This document shows, piece after piece, positions 48,658 to 60,681 of a stretch of 64,000 nucleotides of DNA. The stretch's first letter is position 1. Each line of letters begins with the position of its first letter. The translations under genes were made by a program, and so were the position numbers. Source of the DNA: Cephalotus follicularis (taxonomy: Eukaryota > Streptophyta > Magnoliopsida > Oxalidales > Cephalotaceae). The notes beneath the pieces were generated by a model. The model worked only from the letters and a program-made list of their open reading frames with translations, ran no database searches and was not told the DNA's origin. The DNA is taken from contig BDDD01000712.1 in NCBI GenBank assembly GCA_001972305.1, positions 1-64,000 on the forward strand, read 5' to 3'.

Positions 48658-48945
48658 GCATCGACGCTTCATGCCTAAGCGTCGACAGTTTGCCACAAAC
48701 CGTCAATGCTCAATACTTCATTCAATGCTTAGGTAAGAGCCAACGCTTACTAAAAACATCAACGCTTAAACCTATAGCGTCGACGTTTTAAACAAAACCA
48801 TCGACGCTTAGTGCCTAAGCGTCGACAGTTTTCCACATACCGTCAACGCTTAACACAACCTTTAACGGTAAAATACAAGTCACCTGGATAAGCGTCAACA
48901 TTTTAACCAAAAGCATTGACGCTTAAACTTGCTGTTCATCGACAC
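48658..48945. repeat. GCGTCGACGCTT motif array, at least 10 units at ~21 bp
   Basis: Core positions 48662, 48683, 48704, 48723, 48741, 48760, 48781, 48802, 48823 and 48844 have nine successive gaps of 18-21 bp (21, 21, 19, 18, 19, 21, 21, 21, 21). Further words lie near 48896, 48917 and 48940. The first and last thirds share a larger duplicated block (AAGCGTCGACAGTT); the middle intervals differ in sequence. Confidence 0.8.
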
Positions 48946-49208
48946 CATGCCAAAAACAAAAGTTTTCCAGGGATTGGACTTAGGCAATCCAATTATCTAC
49001 ATTATGCAAACACTAGGATACCTTAGACCGCAATATGCAAGTTTCCAAAACAAGTCCAAATCAGATGCACTATGCAATTCACATACTTTTCAACTAAGTC
49101 ATACAATTGCACTACATGATGAGTTTAACCATACAAACATATCCACCAATTAAAGTTTCAATCAATCATTATCTTAAGCATCAACATTAAACTATGAATG
49201 ATGTGGTT

Positions 49209-49221
49209 GGCTCTGATACCA
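49209..49221 (-). other. Primer-binding site of the Tork-type copia (tRNA-Met)
   Basis: The reverse complement reads TGGTATCAGAGCC, a full match to the usual initiator tRNA-Met primer site. It lies one base inside the 5' LTR border. Confidence 0.92.
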
Positions 49222-49222
49222 C

Positions 49223-51520
49223 TATTGGGAATGGTAGTCCATCCCTTAGTAGAGAATCCGGAATAAGGTGCTTAAAGGACCAAACAAAAATTTTATGGTA
49301 TATAAAACAACAGAAGCATATCCTCTAACCACCAAAGAACAAGTCCAATTCATGAAATGCAAGTCACAAGGATCACCACATCATAAGCATAATTGAATTG
49401 GTATCACTCATACATGCAAAAGTGATACACTACATGGAAACATAGAGGGGGACAAGGAGTTCATACCGTATGGTGATGGCTCCTTCATTCTTTTCTGGTT
49501 CAAGCTTGCATAGACTCCTTCGGTGTTCTCCTCTAAGTAGATCTCCTACTGCTCCGAGCAACAGGTTTCTCAAGCCAGCAACAAACGGGGGAAAAAATAG
49601 CCTTTGTTCTCTCTCTCTCTATGAATGTCGAACACTACACTCTCTCACTATGCTCACAAAGGATGCATTGATGTTGACAAAGATTGTCAATAACAATCCA
49701 CCCTAGGTTTGCTCCAAGCTTGGTGAAAAAATCAGAGAAGGGATTGCTCTATGTGTGTATCTCATTCAGCCTCTCTATATTGCCCAGCAAAAATGACTCT
49801 TACTTATGCCAGCAAAATTCACTCTCTCTTGGACATCGTATCCACTCCTCCAACAAGTGATTATGCCCCTTCCTCTAAGGAATCATGAAACCATGATCCC
49901 AACATGCTCCCCATCATGCATAGATGGGAGAAAAACACTGGGATTGGGAGAGAGAAGATGTGAACACGTTTTGTGTCCGATTAGCGAACCCACGTTGTGC
50001 ACTAATCGTCGAAACTTTCTGCAAAAGCGTCGACACTTTGACATAGTTTAGCGTTAACACTTACACCAAGGGCGTTGACGCTTAAGCAGGGTTTGGCGTC
50101 GACGCTTTCTCCAAGAGCATCGAAGCTGAAAACACATGGACATATTCACATATCTACAATGAGTCCAACTCATTCTTGTATGAGACATGTTTACTTCTCC
50201 AAGAAGTTAGCCACTACATCATATAAATAGGTCCTACCCATTCAAATGATGTTGCTAGTCCCTTTGGAATATTGATTCAGTAATATCAAACAAATGTGTC
50301 TCCACAAATTCTAAGATCCACCCAACCGATATTTGATTTTATAAATTTCACCAAGAATTAAATATGTCCAACATATTTATGAAGAAATCATTATCGTTCA
50401 GGGACCTTTTAAAATCTTGGTTAGAATCGGTGGTGTTTATAAATTATCAAAATACCCCTAGGGTTCGGTTATGCCACTCTAAATAGTCCCAGACTTATTT
50501 GAAAACTCCCGGACTAATATCCAATATTATCCAGATGAAAAATTAATCTAATCAATTTTCTCATAATTTATTACACACCTCCATAACGTGAGACTTTCTA
50601 AGTTGTCCATTTGCGTGTACTATAATCCTTTGTCATACCTGGCCCCGATTGAGGTCTAGGGTAAGGATACGTGTCAACCCTAGATAATACATCAATTCCT
50701 AAAATATCTGATCATTACTAGGATCTTTGGTAGACTCTCCAAAAATCTAATTTCTAGTCCACCTTAACCTTTGCCAATGATTTCATAAGTCCAAAGTACA
50801 ATCAGACCATAATAGGGCCGATCACCTTCGCTCAGGTGTGACAATCCCATATTGCGCACTTGCTTATATTCATATAGATTAGATCATACCCAAAGACCAC
50901 CCGATTGCCAGCCCTGCACAAGAACTAGGTAAGGTGGAGATCAAAGCATAACCGTCTCCATACAACATAGAGCAGTTGCTCAAGTCTAAGGATCAGACGA
51001 GTTCGAAAACTCGCTAAGCGACTAGCACTTATACACAACCGCAACAAGTAGGAGTCACTACTGACATGAAAATAGTGACTATCCAAATAGTGTCTCGTAT
51101 GCGAATCCAGTTCAGTTTACACGCTCCCAGCGCGCACCCCGTATTTGCCCTAGTGTCACAACACTGATGGTCATGAGAGAATCCATCCTCCAATTCTAAA
51201 AGCAGGCAACATACACGCAAGTCTATCCGGTTCACTAATGCCCACAAAGTGAACCTATGACTTGGAACTAATTTGACATAAGGAAGGTAGCCAATCTCTC
51301 TACCTCCATGCTTGGCATCCAACTTTATATCAGGGCATGACAAGTGTAAGTAGGTAATTATTATACAACTTCAATTATGTGATAAAACACAAGTGATATT
51401 TCCATAAATAATATAAGCAAAATAGCACATGTCATATATCTGGAAAAAGATTGTTTATATACATAGATAGGTTTGATACAAAAACCTAACCGATGGCTTG
51501 TCGGGTCACCCTATCTAACA
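49223..51520 (-). repeat. 5' LTR of the Tork-type copia
   Basis: It is 2,298 bp long. Its outer end is ATCTAACA; its inner end reads TATTGGGAATGG, so the terminal TG has mutated to TA relative to the 3' LTR. It aligns with 40806-43028 throughout. Confidence 0.9.
50005..50130. repeat. GCGTCGACGCTT motif array, 6 units (Tork 5' LTR)
   Basis: Cores lie at 50010, 50031, 50055, 50076, 50100 and 50121, with gaps 21, 24, 21, 24 and 21. Compared with the other LTR it has one extra 21-bp unit at the start and two extra units (45 bp) at the end. Confidence 0.75.
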
Positions 51521-51525
51521 CTCAC

Positions 51526-52490
51526 TACAACAAAGAATACAAGTGAGATACGTTCAAATTGGACAGTTTGTATAAATAAAGTACAAACTTAGTACAACAT
51601 ATAAATATATATATACTTACTCTACCAGAGGCCTGACTTCATCGCAATTCAAAAGGATGTACAAATATGCAGGGTCGTACTCACTGCCTGTCATATCTCT
51701 TTTATCTGTCTTTTCCAGTGGTTTACCCCGATGAGTAAATATGGATAGCAATTCGTTACTTGCAGCGGCGACCGCATCGCAGTTTCGATCAGGTCTTTTC
51801 AACCTTGTCAGGATATCAGGTTCGAAACAATGTGAACAAAACATTGTCAACTCGCGAACAACGTATGCCTTGGCAACTGACCCTTCCACACGAGCTTTGT
51901 TCTTAACCATCTTTTTAAGAGCGTATAACTCTTTACAATTAAATAATATCTAATTACAATGCATGACACAGAGATGAACATTCTCAGAAAGAGAAATCAT
52001 AAGTAACTGCACCTCTCAATTAGATACATCCACGTATTCTGAACCGGCCCACATACTTTTACTTCGTAAGCTAAGTGGACGAGAAGATGTTCCATTGAAT
52101 CAAAAAAAGATGAAGGAAATATCTTCTATATTTTACAAATTGTTTGAACAATGTTACTCTGGAGCAAGTCCATCTTCGTAGCACTGTTCGATATTGAGCA
52201 TATATTTCGAAAAAACTCACTGACCTCTGTAAATATGACAATGATCTTTCTCGGCAAGAACTCATACAATGCAATCAAAAGAAGCCTTTGCATGAAAACA
52301 TGACAACCATGGCTCTTGAAACCCAAAACCTTACACTCTAAAACATTCACACACCGAGATATGTTTGCAGCGTAGCCATCCATAAACTTAATCTTCGTCA
52401 TCCATTCATATACTTGTTTGACCTGTTCACTGAATATTTTGCTGGCGGCATGTTTAGCATAAAAATATGTTATTTTTAAGAATCTATTTG
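51526..52490 (-). pseudogene. CACTA (En/Spm) TNP2-type transposase, 5' exons (DUF4218 region)
   Basis: From about 52490 downward: HAASKIFSEQVKQVYEW, then DUF4218 motifs MDGYAANISRCVNV, GFKSHGCHVFMQRLLLIAL and FFRNICS, a stop near 52128, and DSMEHLLVHLAYEVKV followed by GPVQNTWMYLIER. An intron (GTGCAG to TTGTAAAG, about 52015-51935) precedes ELYALKKMVKNKARVEGSVA, REL TMFCSHCFEP and LYILLNCDEVRPLV. A GTAAGT donor near 51625 begins the intron whose acceptor TTGTTGTAG ends just before the Tork insertion. The gene resumes at 40801. The N-terminal DDE domain is absent. Confidence 0.82.
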
Positions 52491-52609
52491 TTATATTTTT
52501 ATTCTTGGATCAGATTACTTGGGTTTTTTTTATTTGATTTGCATGTACAAGAGTAAAACATCAAAGTGCAGCAAAAATTGGTTCAAACTAGCGAAAATTG
52601 CAGTATAAA

Positions 52610-52704
52610 GCGTCGACGGTATTATTGAAAGCATCGACGCTTAAATTTAAAGTGCTGATGGGCTATTTTTAAGCGTTCACGCTTTAAGTTTGCATGCTCG
52701 ACAC
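52610..52704. repeat. Orphan GCGTCGACGCTT motif array, 5 units at 21 bp
   Basis: Cores at 52614, 52635, 52656, 52677 and 52699 have gaps 21, 21, 21 and 22. The array lies between the CACTA remnant and a copia LTR. Its last words (GCTCGACACCAT) resemble the end of the Tork leader array (CATCGACACCAT, 48940), so it may be a remnant of a related element; no LTR border was found for it. Confidence 0.7.
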
Positions 52705-52707
52705 CAT

Positions 52708-55151
52708 TGTTAGAGTAGGGGTATCCCTGCATGCCACGAGGTGGCTCTGCATAAATATATATGTATATATGAGATGCACTCCTTAACTGGAGATATCTCT
52801 TTAAGCCACGGGGCGGCTGCATGTGTGTATATTACACTCTCTATTTATACAATCTGAATTCCTTTTCGTGTTTTATAGTGCATATTCAATCAACAATGGC
52901 AACCCGCTATATGTATATCCCAAACCATCTTAAATGGATCGGGTGATCACCATGTCATCCGAGCACACATATAGTGCCCTGTCGTACGAGGGGTTGGATC
53001 TCATGCCTGAGAGGTTATGAGAATGAGATCCTTACTCCCTTATGACAGAACATTCCAAGTCATAGGTTCACTTTCTTAGGGCAATAGATTAACTGCAAAG
53101 ACTTGCCGTATTATGCCTGCTCCTGGGTTTAGTGGAGGTTGGATTATCTCATTACCATTTGGATTTATCCTAAAGCATAATGCAGGGTTGTTGCTAAGGA
53201 GCATGAGACTGAATAGACCCACCATAGGAAACCTATTTGGAAAGTCATACCTATGTCAATAGGATTCCTATAGTCTCGGTAGTGTATAGTCTATGGTGAC
53301 TAGTAAACCATTCGTGGAGCTACGTTGTATCGTTAGACCTGAGCGGCTGGCATGCATTGTGTTGTAACTGCTTGGATTTGATTTTCGCCTTCCCTAGCAC
53401 TAGTCACGTACTGGAAAAAGGATTGTCTTTGGGCCTTGTGGGAGCTTCAATGAGATGTATGGGCGAGTTCGCAATAAGGGATCGTCACACCCGTATGAAG
53501 GGTGAACGACTCTATATTATTTATCTCCATTGAGATCATAAAACCTTGATCAGGTATAGGCAGACTTGAAATGGTGTTTCCGGGGATGTTTGCCAAAAGT
53601 CTCAATGAGTACGTGAATTTATAGTTATCGCGACTTTACCTAGGGGTGACATTATTCTGAACCCTAGGTCGCGGTCGGAGCTAAGTATGATGTAGGATAC
53701 ATGACACATATGCCGATGACTGGATAAAGTACTAGTTTAACCGGATGTCGACTTATAGACGTAGTTAATTCTACGAATCCGTTGGGTGATGCGATTCATA
53801 CCAGGGTCATTCTGATAGTCAGGGACTATCAGAGTGGTCGTACCAGAACTACTGGGATGTTCTGGGAAATTTATAGTCGTACCGGATTCAAACTAGGCTC
53901 TCAGGTCCCACCTAATTATTGGAAAAGTGATGCATGCTACACAAATTCTAGTTTGGCAGAAAATCTAGTTTTAACTAGTATATATTAATTTGACATTAGT
54001 GGTTTATTTATTTATTTCATTCCACCGTATTGTCATTTTGATATATAAAGAGAAACCACAGTGGGAGTATGTTTAACAAACGATGTGCAGGGCACATACT
54101 TTAAACTAAAGAGAGATATTATATATTAATATATAATAAAGAAAGAGATATTGATTTTGACTAAGTCAAAATCCACACATATGAAAAACCAACCCGTTTT
54201 TCAAGGGGTATTGGCGCACGGGCAACGCGCTTGGGAGAGAAACGAACGCGTAGCGTGCGCAGCACCTGGATGGAGTGATCTCGGCCGGAGAAGATGACGC
54301 GACGACATCGGTGGCCAGGGAAAGAGGCCGGCTTTCATCCACAGTAAGCCTCTTCTCCTTCTCTCCCCATTTTCTCTTCTCTTCTCTCTCTCTCTCTCTC
54401 TCTATTTTTTGGCTCGACGCTTTGTGCATCTCCCACTGTCGGTGCCTCTTCCGCCGCCGACAATCACCGTAGGTGGAGCCAAGCTTTGGCTCTACCCATC
54501 TTGACCCTAGATTAGGCTTTTCCCGGCGTTTTCCGTTTGATTTGTGGCCGGATACGATGTTCTGAGTCGACTCTGTGCGCCGTGACTTGGCGTTTCAGCC
54601 CGAGTCACGACGACTCTCAGCCACCGGTATGTTTGTTGGGGTCTTGCCATTCACATATGTCACCGTTGGTCAATTACGCGTTGACCGAGTTGCACTGAGT
54701 CCCAACTCAGTGAGTTGTCGCCGCTATTCGCCGTCTTCCGGGGCGCTTCTCAGCGCGTCTCCTCCAGAAATGAGCTGAGAAGATTTTTTGGAGTTCGTTG
54801 GTGTCTTGGTTGAAGTTTTCGTGGACTGGCCGAAAACTGGCAGTAGAGCCGGTAACGGGAAGTTGCTTCAGCAAGCGTGTAGCGGCAAAGTTATGGAGCC
54901 GCCAATGTTGGTATGGTTCCTAATCTTATGTTTTTTATTGTTTACCGAATTGGTTTCGGTTAATTGGATGTATGCTTGTCTTTACGGTTTGTTCAATTGA
55001 ATATTAAACGGGGATCCTAGGCGCATAGATTTTGGTAGTAAGATGTAATTGTGAACCTTGACTTGCAGTCTTGGTGTTTTTGAAAAATTAAAGTTATACA
55101 CACTTGCATCCTAGACCCAAAATCGACCGGGACCCTTCCCGGGTTCCAACA
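52708..55151 (+). mobile_element. 5' LTR of copia element T2
   Basis: It starts TGTTAGAGTAGGGGTATCC and ends CGGGTTCCAACA; length 2,444 bp. It recurs at 60284 with close similarity through its whole length. Landmarks are ATCTCTTTAAGCC, GATCGGGTGATCACCATG and CTCGGCCGGAGAAGA. A CT-rich tract lies at about 54355-54410. ORFs over the LTR are not genes. Confidence 0.9.
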
Positions 55152-55153
55152 AG

Positions 55154-55165
55154 TAGTATCAGAGC
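55154..55165 (+). other. Primer-binding site of copia T2 (mutated)
   Basis: TAGTATCAGAGC lies two bases after the 5' LTR and differs from the usual TGGTATCAGAGC by one base. The leader to about 56620 is AT-rich and has no ORF of note. Confidence 0.8.
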
Positions 55166-56620
55166 GATCCATTTTAATATCAATTGGACTTCGATTTCAA
55201 TTTTTGGTGACTATTTTGGAATGATTAAAGTAGCTGAGATTCTAATTTAATTCCCTTCCCATTGTTGTTTTATAAAATTAAGTTTTTCTTAAACCGAGGG
55301 AAACTAGATTTTAAATAATTTAGTGGGAGTTTTATTGGAATATCGGCAATCTTGGGATTATTTCGATTGGTCATCAGAAATTGAAATTGCTTGTGTTTAT
55401 TTAAATTGTATTGTGGATATAGATTTAAAAGTCATATGCATGATGGCAGGCAATGGGATTGAACCTAGCTTTTGGCTCCTTTTGTGGATGGTTTAAATTT
55501 GCTTTATTATCATGTACTTTCTTTGGTCTATAATATGGTAGCCTGCGAGCACCATTTTCCTTATTTGTGTAATTTTCTCTCTCCCTCTAATTGTATTATA
55601 TTCTTTATTTTTTAAATGTATTTTTGTTTAAATTTCATTTTTGTAAATAAAAGAAGAGAAGAATCGCAAAAGAGCTTGTAGAGGGAGATCAAGGAAATTG
55701 CAAGACCAAGTGAAGGCTATGTATGCATGGTGCTTTTTGTAATAAAGTAGTTTTGAATAGTTCACCTAGGAGATCGAGGGATCACATACGCTCGTGTGAT
55801 CTCTCATAGATTTAAATCCTAGGCAGGCCATTTTTATTTCTATGTGGATCATAGGATGCATGAGATGGATGTTTACTTTTTGCAAACAATCCAAACACGC
55901 AAGCATAATAAACCGTTCCAAATGGATTGGAATATTAAAATTGATTTAATAAGCGGCTTTGGTAATTTAAAATTTGATGAGACCACAAATTCCTCCAATT
56001 GTGAAATAATAAGTCCATAAGGGGTGGGACACAAGGGTGTTCCATCGTTGGCCTTCCATGCCTTCGTTTACTAGTATGGATATATTGGAGATAGCACTGC
56101 CTCAGCAGAGGTCCCCCATATGACATGTCTACTAAATTTCAGTGTTGGGGTAGGACTGGAAGGAAATAACTAAGTTTTGGTGTTCTGATTAGCCTCCTAG
56201 TGGATATCAAAACTGGTTCATTTCTTTGAGAGTTGTGGGTATGGACTTATACTGAGTTCATACTATTAGCGCCGCCATAGTGGTGGATTGTATGGGTCGG
56301 GAGGCCGAATGATGTATCGGATCTTGCATTTCAAAGGCGAGGCCCAGGTGTAAATTGGCCTTTAAAGCCTACCTATTTGGTATTATGGTTTGTCCTGCCC
56401 CCAGCGGAGACCATAATATGCAAAATAGATTCCGATCCCCACTAGGAAGCGGGTGCTTCCCGAATTCCACATGGAGGTGTGGGATACGATTAGAATAGTG
56501 GGTGGAGCCATAATTACTAAAGACCAAGAATTATGGTAATAAGATGAAATTGAATAATCTACTAAACTACTCTCTTGTTTCTTCTAATAGGTTGTTAGAT
56601 AACATATTCTATTTACTCAA

Positions 56621-59600
56621 ATGGCAGAAAACACTATAATTTGGCATGTTTTATATTTTCGTAAGCTAAACAATCCACGTTCTTTGAATGGTTACTCATG
56701 GTACTCACGAGCATGAGAGTTGCTCATGTTATGACTGAGATACCCCCTCACAAGGCCATGATGGCTAAGTGGTGGGACGACAATCATAGACCTCAATACA
56801 TGGCGAGTGTTACCTTGATGCCAAACTGGCAAACGCTATGTATTTCTTCACAGACCTTATGTGCCGTGTTGATACAACTTAAGGAGTTGTTTGGCACACA
56901 GTCGGAGACTGATAAGGTAGTTTTGGACCAGTCTGGATCAAAACAATATGTGATACCTATTTATTCTTCTGGAACAACCTCAAGGAGAGGTGGATCAAGA
57001 GGATCCAGTTCCAAGGGCAAGGAGCCCATAAGGAAGAAAGAAAAGGAACCACTTCACGTGGTTTGGGGATGCCATTCATAAGAGGATTAAATAGCTTATT
57101 AAGGAGGAATCCTGCTTCTGTGTGGGAAGTCAGGATACTGGAAGAGAAATTGTGAAAAATTTCTTGCTTCCATTGCAGATGGTGCCTCGGGGTAGGTACC
57201 GTCATATTTTTCATATTCCGCTTAGCTTACAATGTAAGTTCAATTTGGGTTTTGGACTCAGGTTGTGAGACTAACATTTGTAACTCTTTACAGGATGCTA
57301 AGAGGAGCTAGGCAGCTGGGAGCTAAGGATGCAATGGACCTATGACATGAAGATCGAGGATCTATTTTTATGTTGTAGGATATTTTGATTTGTATGTATA
57401 AAGCAATGTGGCTTTTGTATATAGACTAAACTCTTGTAAACGTTGTAAAGAACTTTTGTTCTAAACTTTGATAAGCATATCAAATGTATATTTTATAAAG
57501 CTAAGAGCTTTTTGTTTATTAGATGTGAATAGTGGCTATTATTTTCTGGTTGTGTATCAGTTGGCACTGATTAACTAGATAATGGGTTTTAAGTCTTAAA
57601 TACTAATCAAACAATAGCACCAGCTATTGAGCAAGGAATTAATGATAAAAGACTATAAGAAATTTGATATAAATCCTTGACAACCTTTTGCATTGTTGAT
57701 TAGGTTATTCTAGCGAGGCTAGATAAACATGCTTGGTTAAGGATGGACTTTTGGAAATCCAGGACGGGGAGTCCCTTCCAACGTGTACATCATGTTTACT
57801 TGGTGTAATGACCAAATCTTTTTTTCTCCAAGACTGGAGAGAAGGTAGTGGACATATTGTAATATATTCACACTGACATTTGTGGTATAATGTCAGACAA
57901 TGCACGTGAAGGTTTTCACTACTTCATTACCTGTGATTCGTCACGGTTTCGGTAAGTGTTTCGGGTGAAACACAAATCTGAATCTTTTGAAAGAGTTAAG
58001 AGATTTAGATATGAAGTAGAAATGCAAACGGGTAAACCCATTAAAGCATTACGCTCTGATCGGGAAAGCGAATACCTGTCTGCAGAATTCTTGGGTTATC
58101 TGAGAGATAACGGAATTCTCTCGCAATCGATCCTTTATGGAACACCATACTGTGATGATTTTTCCAAACAGCGGGAATTGACATTCGTGAATATGTCAGA
58201 TCCATTATGTCTTTTATTCATCTTCTTATCTCCTTTTGGGATTACGCGTTGCAGCGGCAACGTAGATCATAATCCGGATTCCTATGAAATTCGTCCCCTC
58301 CATATCTTTCAAGATATTAAATAGGAGGAAACCCAGCATAAACCAAGATGGTTAATGGCTGTCCGGCTTACATAAGAAGGCTGAAACCTTCTAAGCTAAA
58401 GGCACGAACGGATCATTGCCAGTTTTGTTGGATATCCTAAGAAGTGCTTAGGATTTCATTTCAACCATCCTAGCAAACAAATGGTATTTGTTTCACGTAC
58501 TACAAAATTCCAAGAGGGAATACTTGTTTACAGGAAGCAGTGGGAGTAAGGTATAACTAAGTGAGTTACTACGAGGTGAAAGCCCACAGGACGATGAGGA
58601 ATTAGAGGTGGAACCTTCTAAAGACAAGATTTGGGAAAAGGATCCCAACCTGAAAAGGGATCTCAGTAAGGTACTCCTCGTGAGAGGAGATGAGGTAAGG
58701 CTTTAACAGCGTCTGAGAAATGTGGGTTTCTCACAAAAGGCACTGATAAATCTAAAGTCATCGATGATGACGAGCCTGTCAGCTACAAGGGAAACAGTGA
58801 AGAGCACTGATTTTCTAGGCATGACCGGGAGTCATGAAATCCGAAATGGACGCCATATACGTCAACCGAGTATATAACTTGGTTAATGCTCCCATAGGGG
58901 GGTTGCCCAATGGTTGCATATAAATTTTCAAGTGGAAGATAGGCGTTAATGGAAAAGGTTACAACCTTTAAATCGTAATGATTAAGTCCATTTGGATAAT
59001 GCTTGTAATTGCCACTCATTATGGATATAACAAATGGTATAAGGATGTCAAGATGACCTTGAAAAAGGACTATCTTGAAGAGGACATTCGAATGTCCCAA
59101 ACCTGAGGGGTTTACATCCAAGGAACATTACCACAGAGTGTGTGCAAGCTCCTAAAGTTTGTGTATGACCTTATGCAAGCATCCCGTAGCTGAAACATCT
59201 GTTTTTGATTTTATCAAAAACGATGCTATGCCTTATGTCTACCGAAAATAGGATATCCCAGATATCACTTTCTTGGTAATATACATAGATAACATTCTAC
59301 ACATTGGTAATGTTGTAGGTATGTTATAGTACAATTAACCAAGAACTTCTCCAAAAGGATTTGGGAGAGACTTCCTACGTTTTGAGAGTGAAGATCTAAA
59401 GAGTAGATCAAGTAGGTTGTTTGGACTTTCCCAAAGCCAATTCATTAGCAGGATGCTGATATAGTATGGACTTCTGAATTCCACGTTTGGCTTACTACCT
59501 ATTGACTTATTGCCAATTAGCCAAGGAATTCATCTTTCCAAGAGGATGTTGAAAGAGACGTCAGAGGAAAGTGTTGCATGAGTAGACAACCTTAAGCTTC

Positions 59601-60240
59601 GGCTATAAGCTACATCATGCAATATCATACTTTGTACTAGGCCTGACATCGTACAAGCCTAAGGGTTTGGCTAGTCGATTATCAGTCCAACCCCTGTGAG
59701 AGGCACTGGGAATTGTCAAAGAGATCTGAGAGTGACTCAGGATTTCTTCTTGACATCTGGAGAAGATAGTGAATTGAATAAGAGTTTTGTTAACTCTGAT
59801 TTCATCTGTGATCTAGATGATCACGATATCGTATCATGATATGTGATTATCCTACACGAATGTGCTGTGTAAGTTGGAGGAGTCTACAATAGTGGGATAC
59901 TGTTGACTCAACCATGAATAAGAGTATGTTATAACCTATGATACCGAAAAGTTGCTGTTTGGTAGCGGAAGTTCATTGTGGAACTTTATGTAGTTCCATC
60001 TATCGTTCATCCAGTTGTGTAGAGTGACGACGATAGGGGGCCTTTGCACAGGCTATGGAACCCAGTCTCATTACCGCTCTAAACTTAAGCAACGGTATCA
60101 TTATATTGTATGATTCATGATATTGTATACAGAGGAAACATTATCCTAGAGAGATTTGCGACGTGAGCAAATTTTGGCAGAGCCATTGACCAATGCCATG
60201 AGCATTAGTACTACTTGAGCGATAGCAGAAGTGCGATTGG
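56621..60240 (+). pseudogene. Copia T2 gag-pol, heavily decayed
   Basis: ATG 56621 opens NNPRSLNGYSWYSRA and soon stops; gag continues in another frame (56698-57081). A zinc knuckle near 57110 reads CFLCGKSGYWKRNC, with Tyr where the ligand His should be. Protease WVLDSGCETNICNSLQ lies at about 57250. Integrase fragments follow (DARLTCLVKDGLLEIQ-like words near 57710, IHTDICG, ALRSDRESEYLSAEFLGYLR at about 58050-58110). RT remnants: DAIYVNRVYNLV, GYNKWYKDVKM, and a broken YxDD region near 59280. RNase H is barely recognisable. Frameshifts and stops occur throughout, so this is older than its LTR similarity alone would suggest, or it was replicated in trans. Confidence 0.8.
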
Positions 60241-60267
60241 CTTAGGCTAAAGGTCTTCGTGGCTTGA

Positions 60268-60283
60268 GGGCCAAGTGGGAGAT
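60268..60283 (+). other. Polypurine tract of copia T2
   Basis: GGGCCAAGTGGGAGAT lies directly before the 3' LTR start at 60284, the usual place for plus-strand priming. Confidence 0.8.
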
Positions 60284-60681
60284 TGTTAGAGTAGGGGTGT
60301 CCCTGCTTGCCACTAGGTGACTCTGCATAAATATATATGTATGTATGAAATGCACTCCTTAACTGGAGATATCTCTTTAAGCCGCGGGGTGGCTGCATGT
60401 GTGTATATTACACTCTCTATTTATACAATCTGAATTCCTTTTCGTGTTTTATAGTGCATATTCAATCAACAATGGCAACCCGCTATATGTATATCCCAAA
60501 CCATCTTAAATGGATCGGGTGATCACCATGTCATCCGAGTACACATATAGTGCCCTGTCGTACGAGGGGTTGGATCTCATGCCTGAGAGGTTATGAGAAT
60601 GATATCCTTACTCCCTTCTGATAGAACGTTCCAAGTCATAGGTTTACTTTCTTAGGGCAATAGATGAACCGCAAAGACTTG

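Larger units (their letters stand above)
47130..49208 (-). other. Leader of the Tork-type copia, long and non-coding
   Basis: About 2 kb lies between gag and the primer-binding site, longer than most copia leaders. It contains a MITE (48174-48532) and a motif array (48658-48945). The rest shows no ORF of note; repeated AAGGCATGACAAAC-type words at about 47200, 47330 and 47490 suggest a minor internal repeat. Confidence 0.65.
40806..51520 (-). mobile_element. Complete Tork-type copia retrotransposon (10.7 kb)
   Basis: TSD CTCAC flanks it exactly (40801-40805, 51521-51525). It reads on the minus strand: 5' LTR 49223-51520, primer site 49209-49221, leader, gag-pol 47129-43045, polypurine tract GGGTCAAGTGGGAGAT (43029-43044), 3' LTR 40806-43028. 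Both LTRs and the TSD make it one clear insertion event. It sits at the last intron-exon joint of a CACTA transposase. The coding part is broken, so it is a fossil. Confidence 0.92.

Noticed and set aside
51522..51533. CACTACAACAAA as a CACTA terminal repeat
   Set aside because: It arises where the Tork target duplication meets the intron end of the TNP2-like gene, in the middle of coding sequence and without a partner end.
54166..54429. ORFs in the GC-rich part of the T2 LTRs (also 63052-63381)
   Set aside because: They lie within LTRs, over a CT/GA tract, and are not conserved in frame between the two LTR copies.
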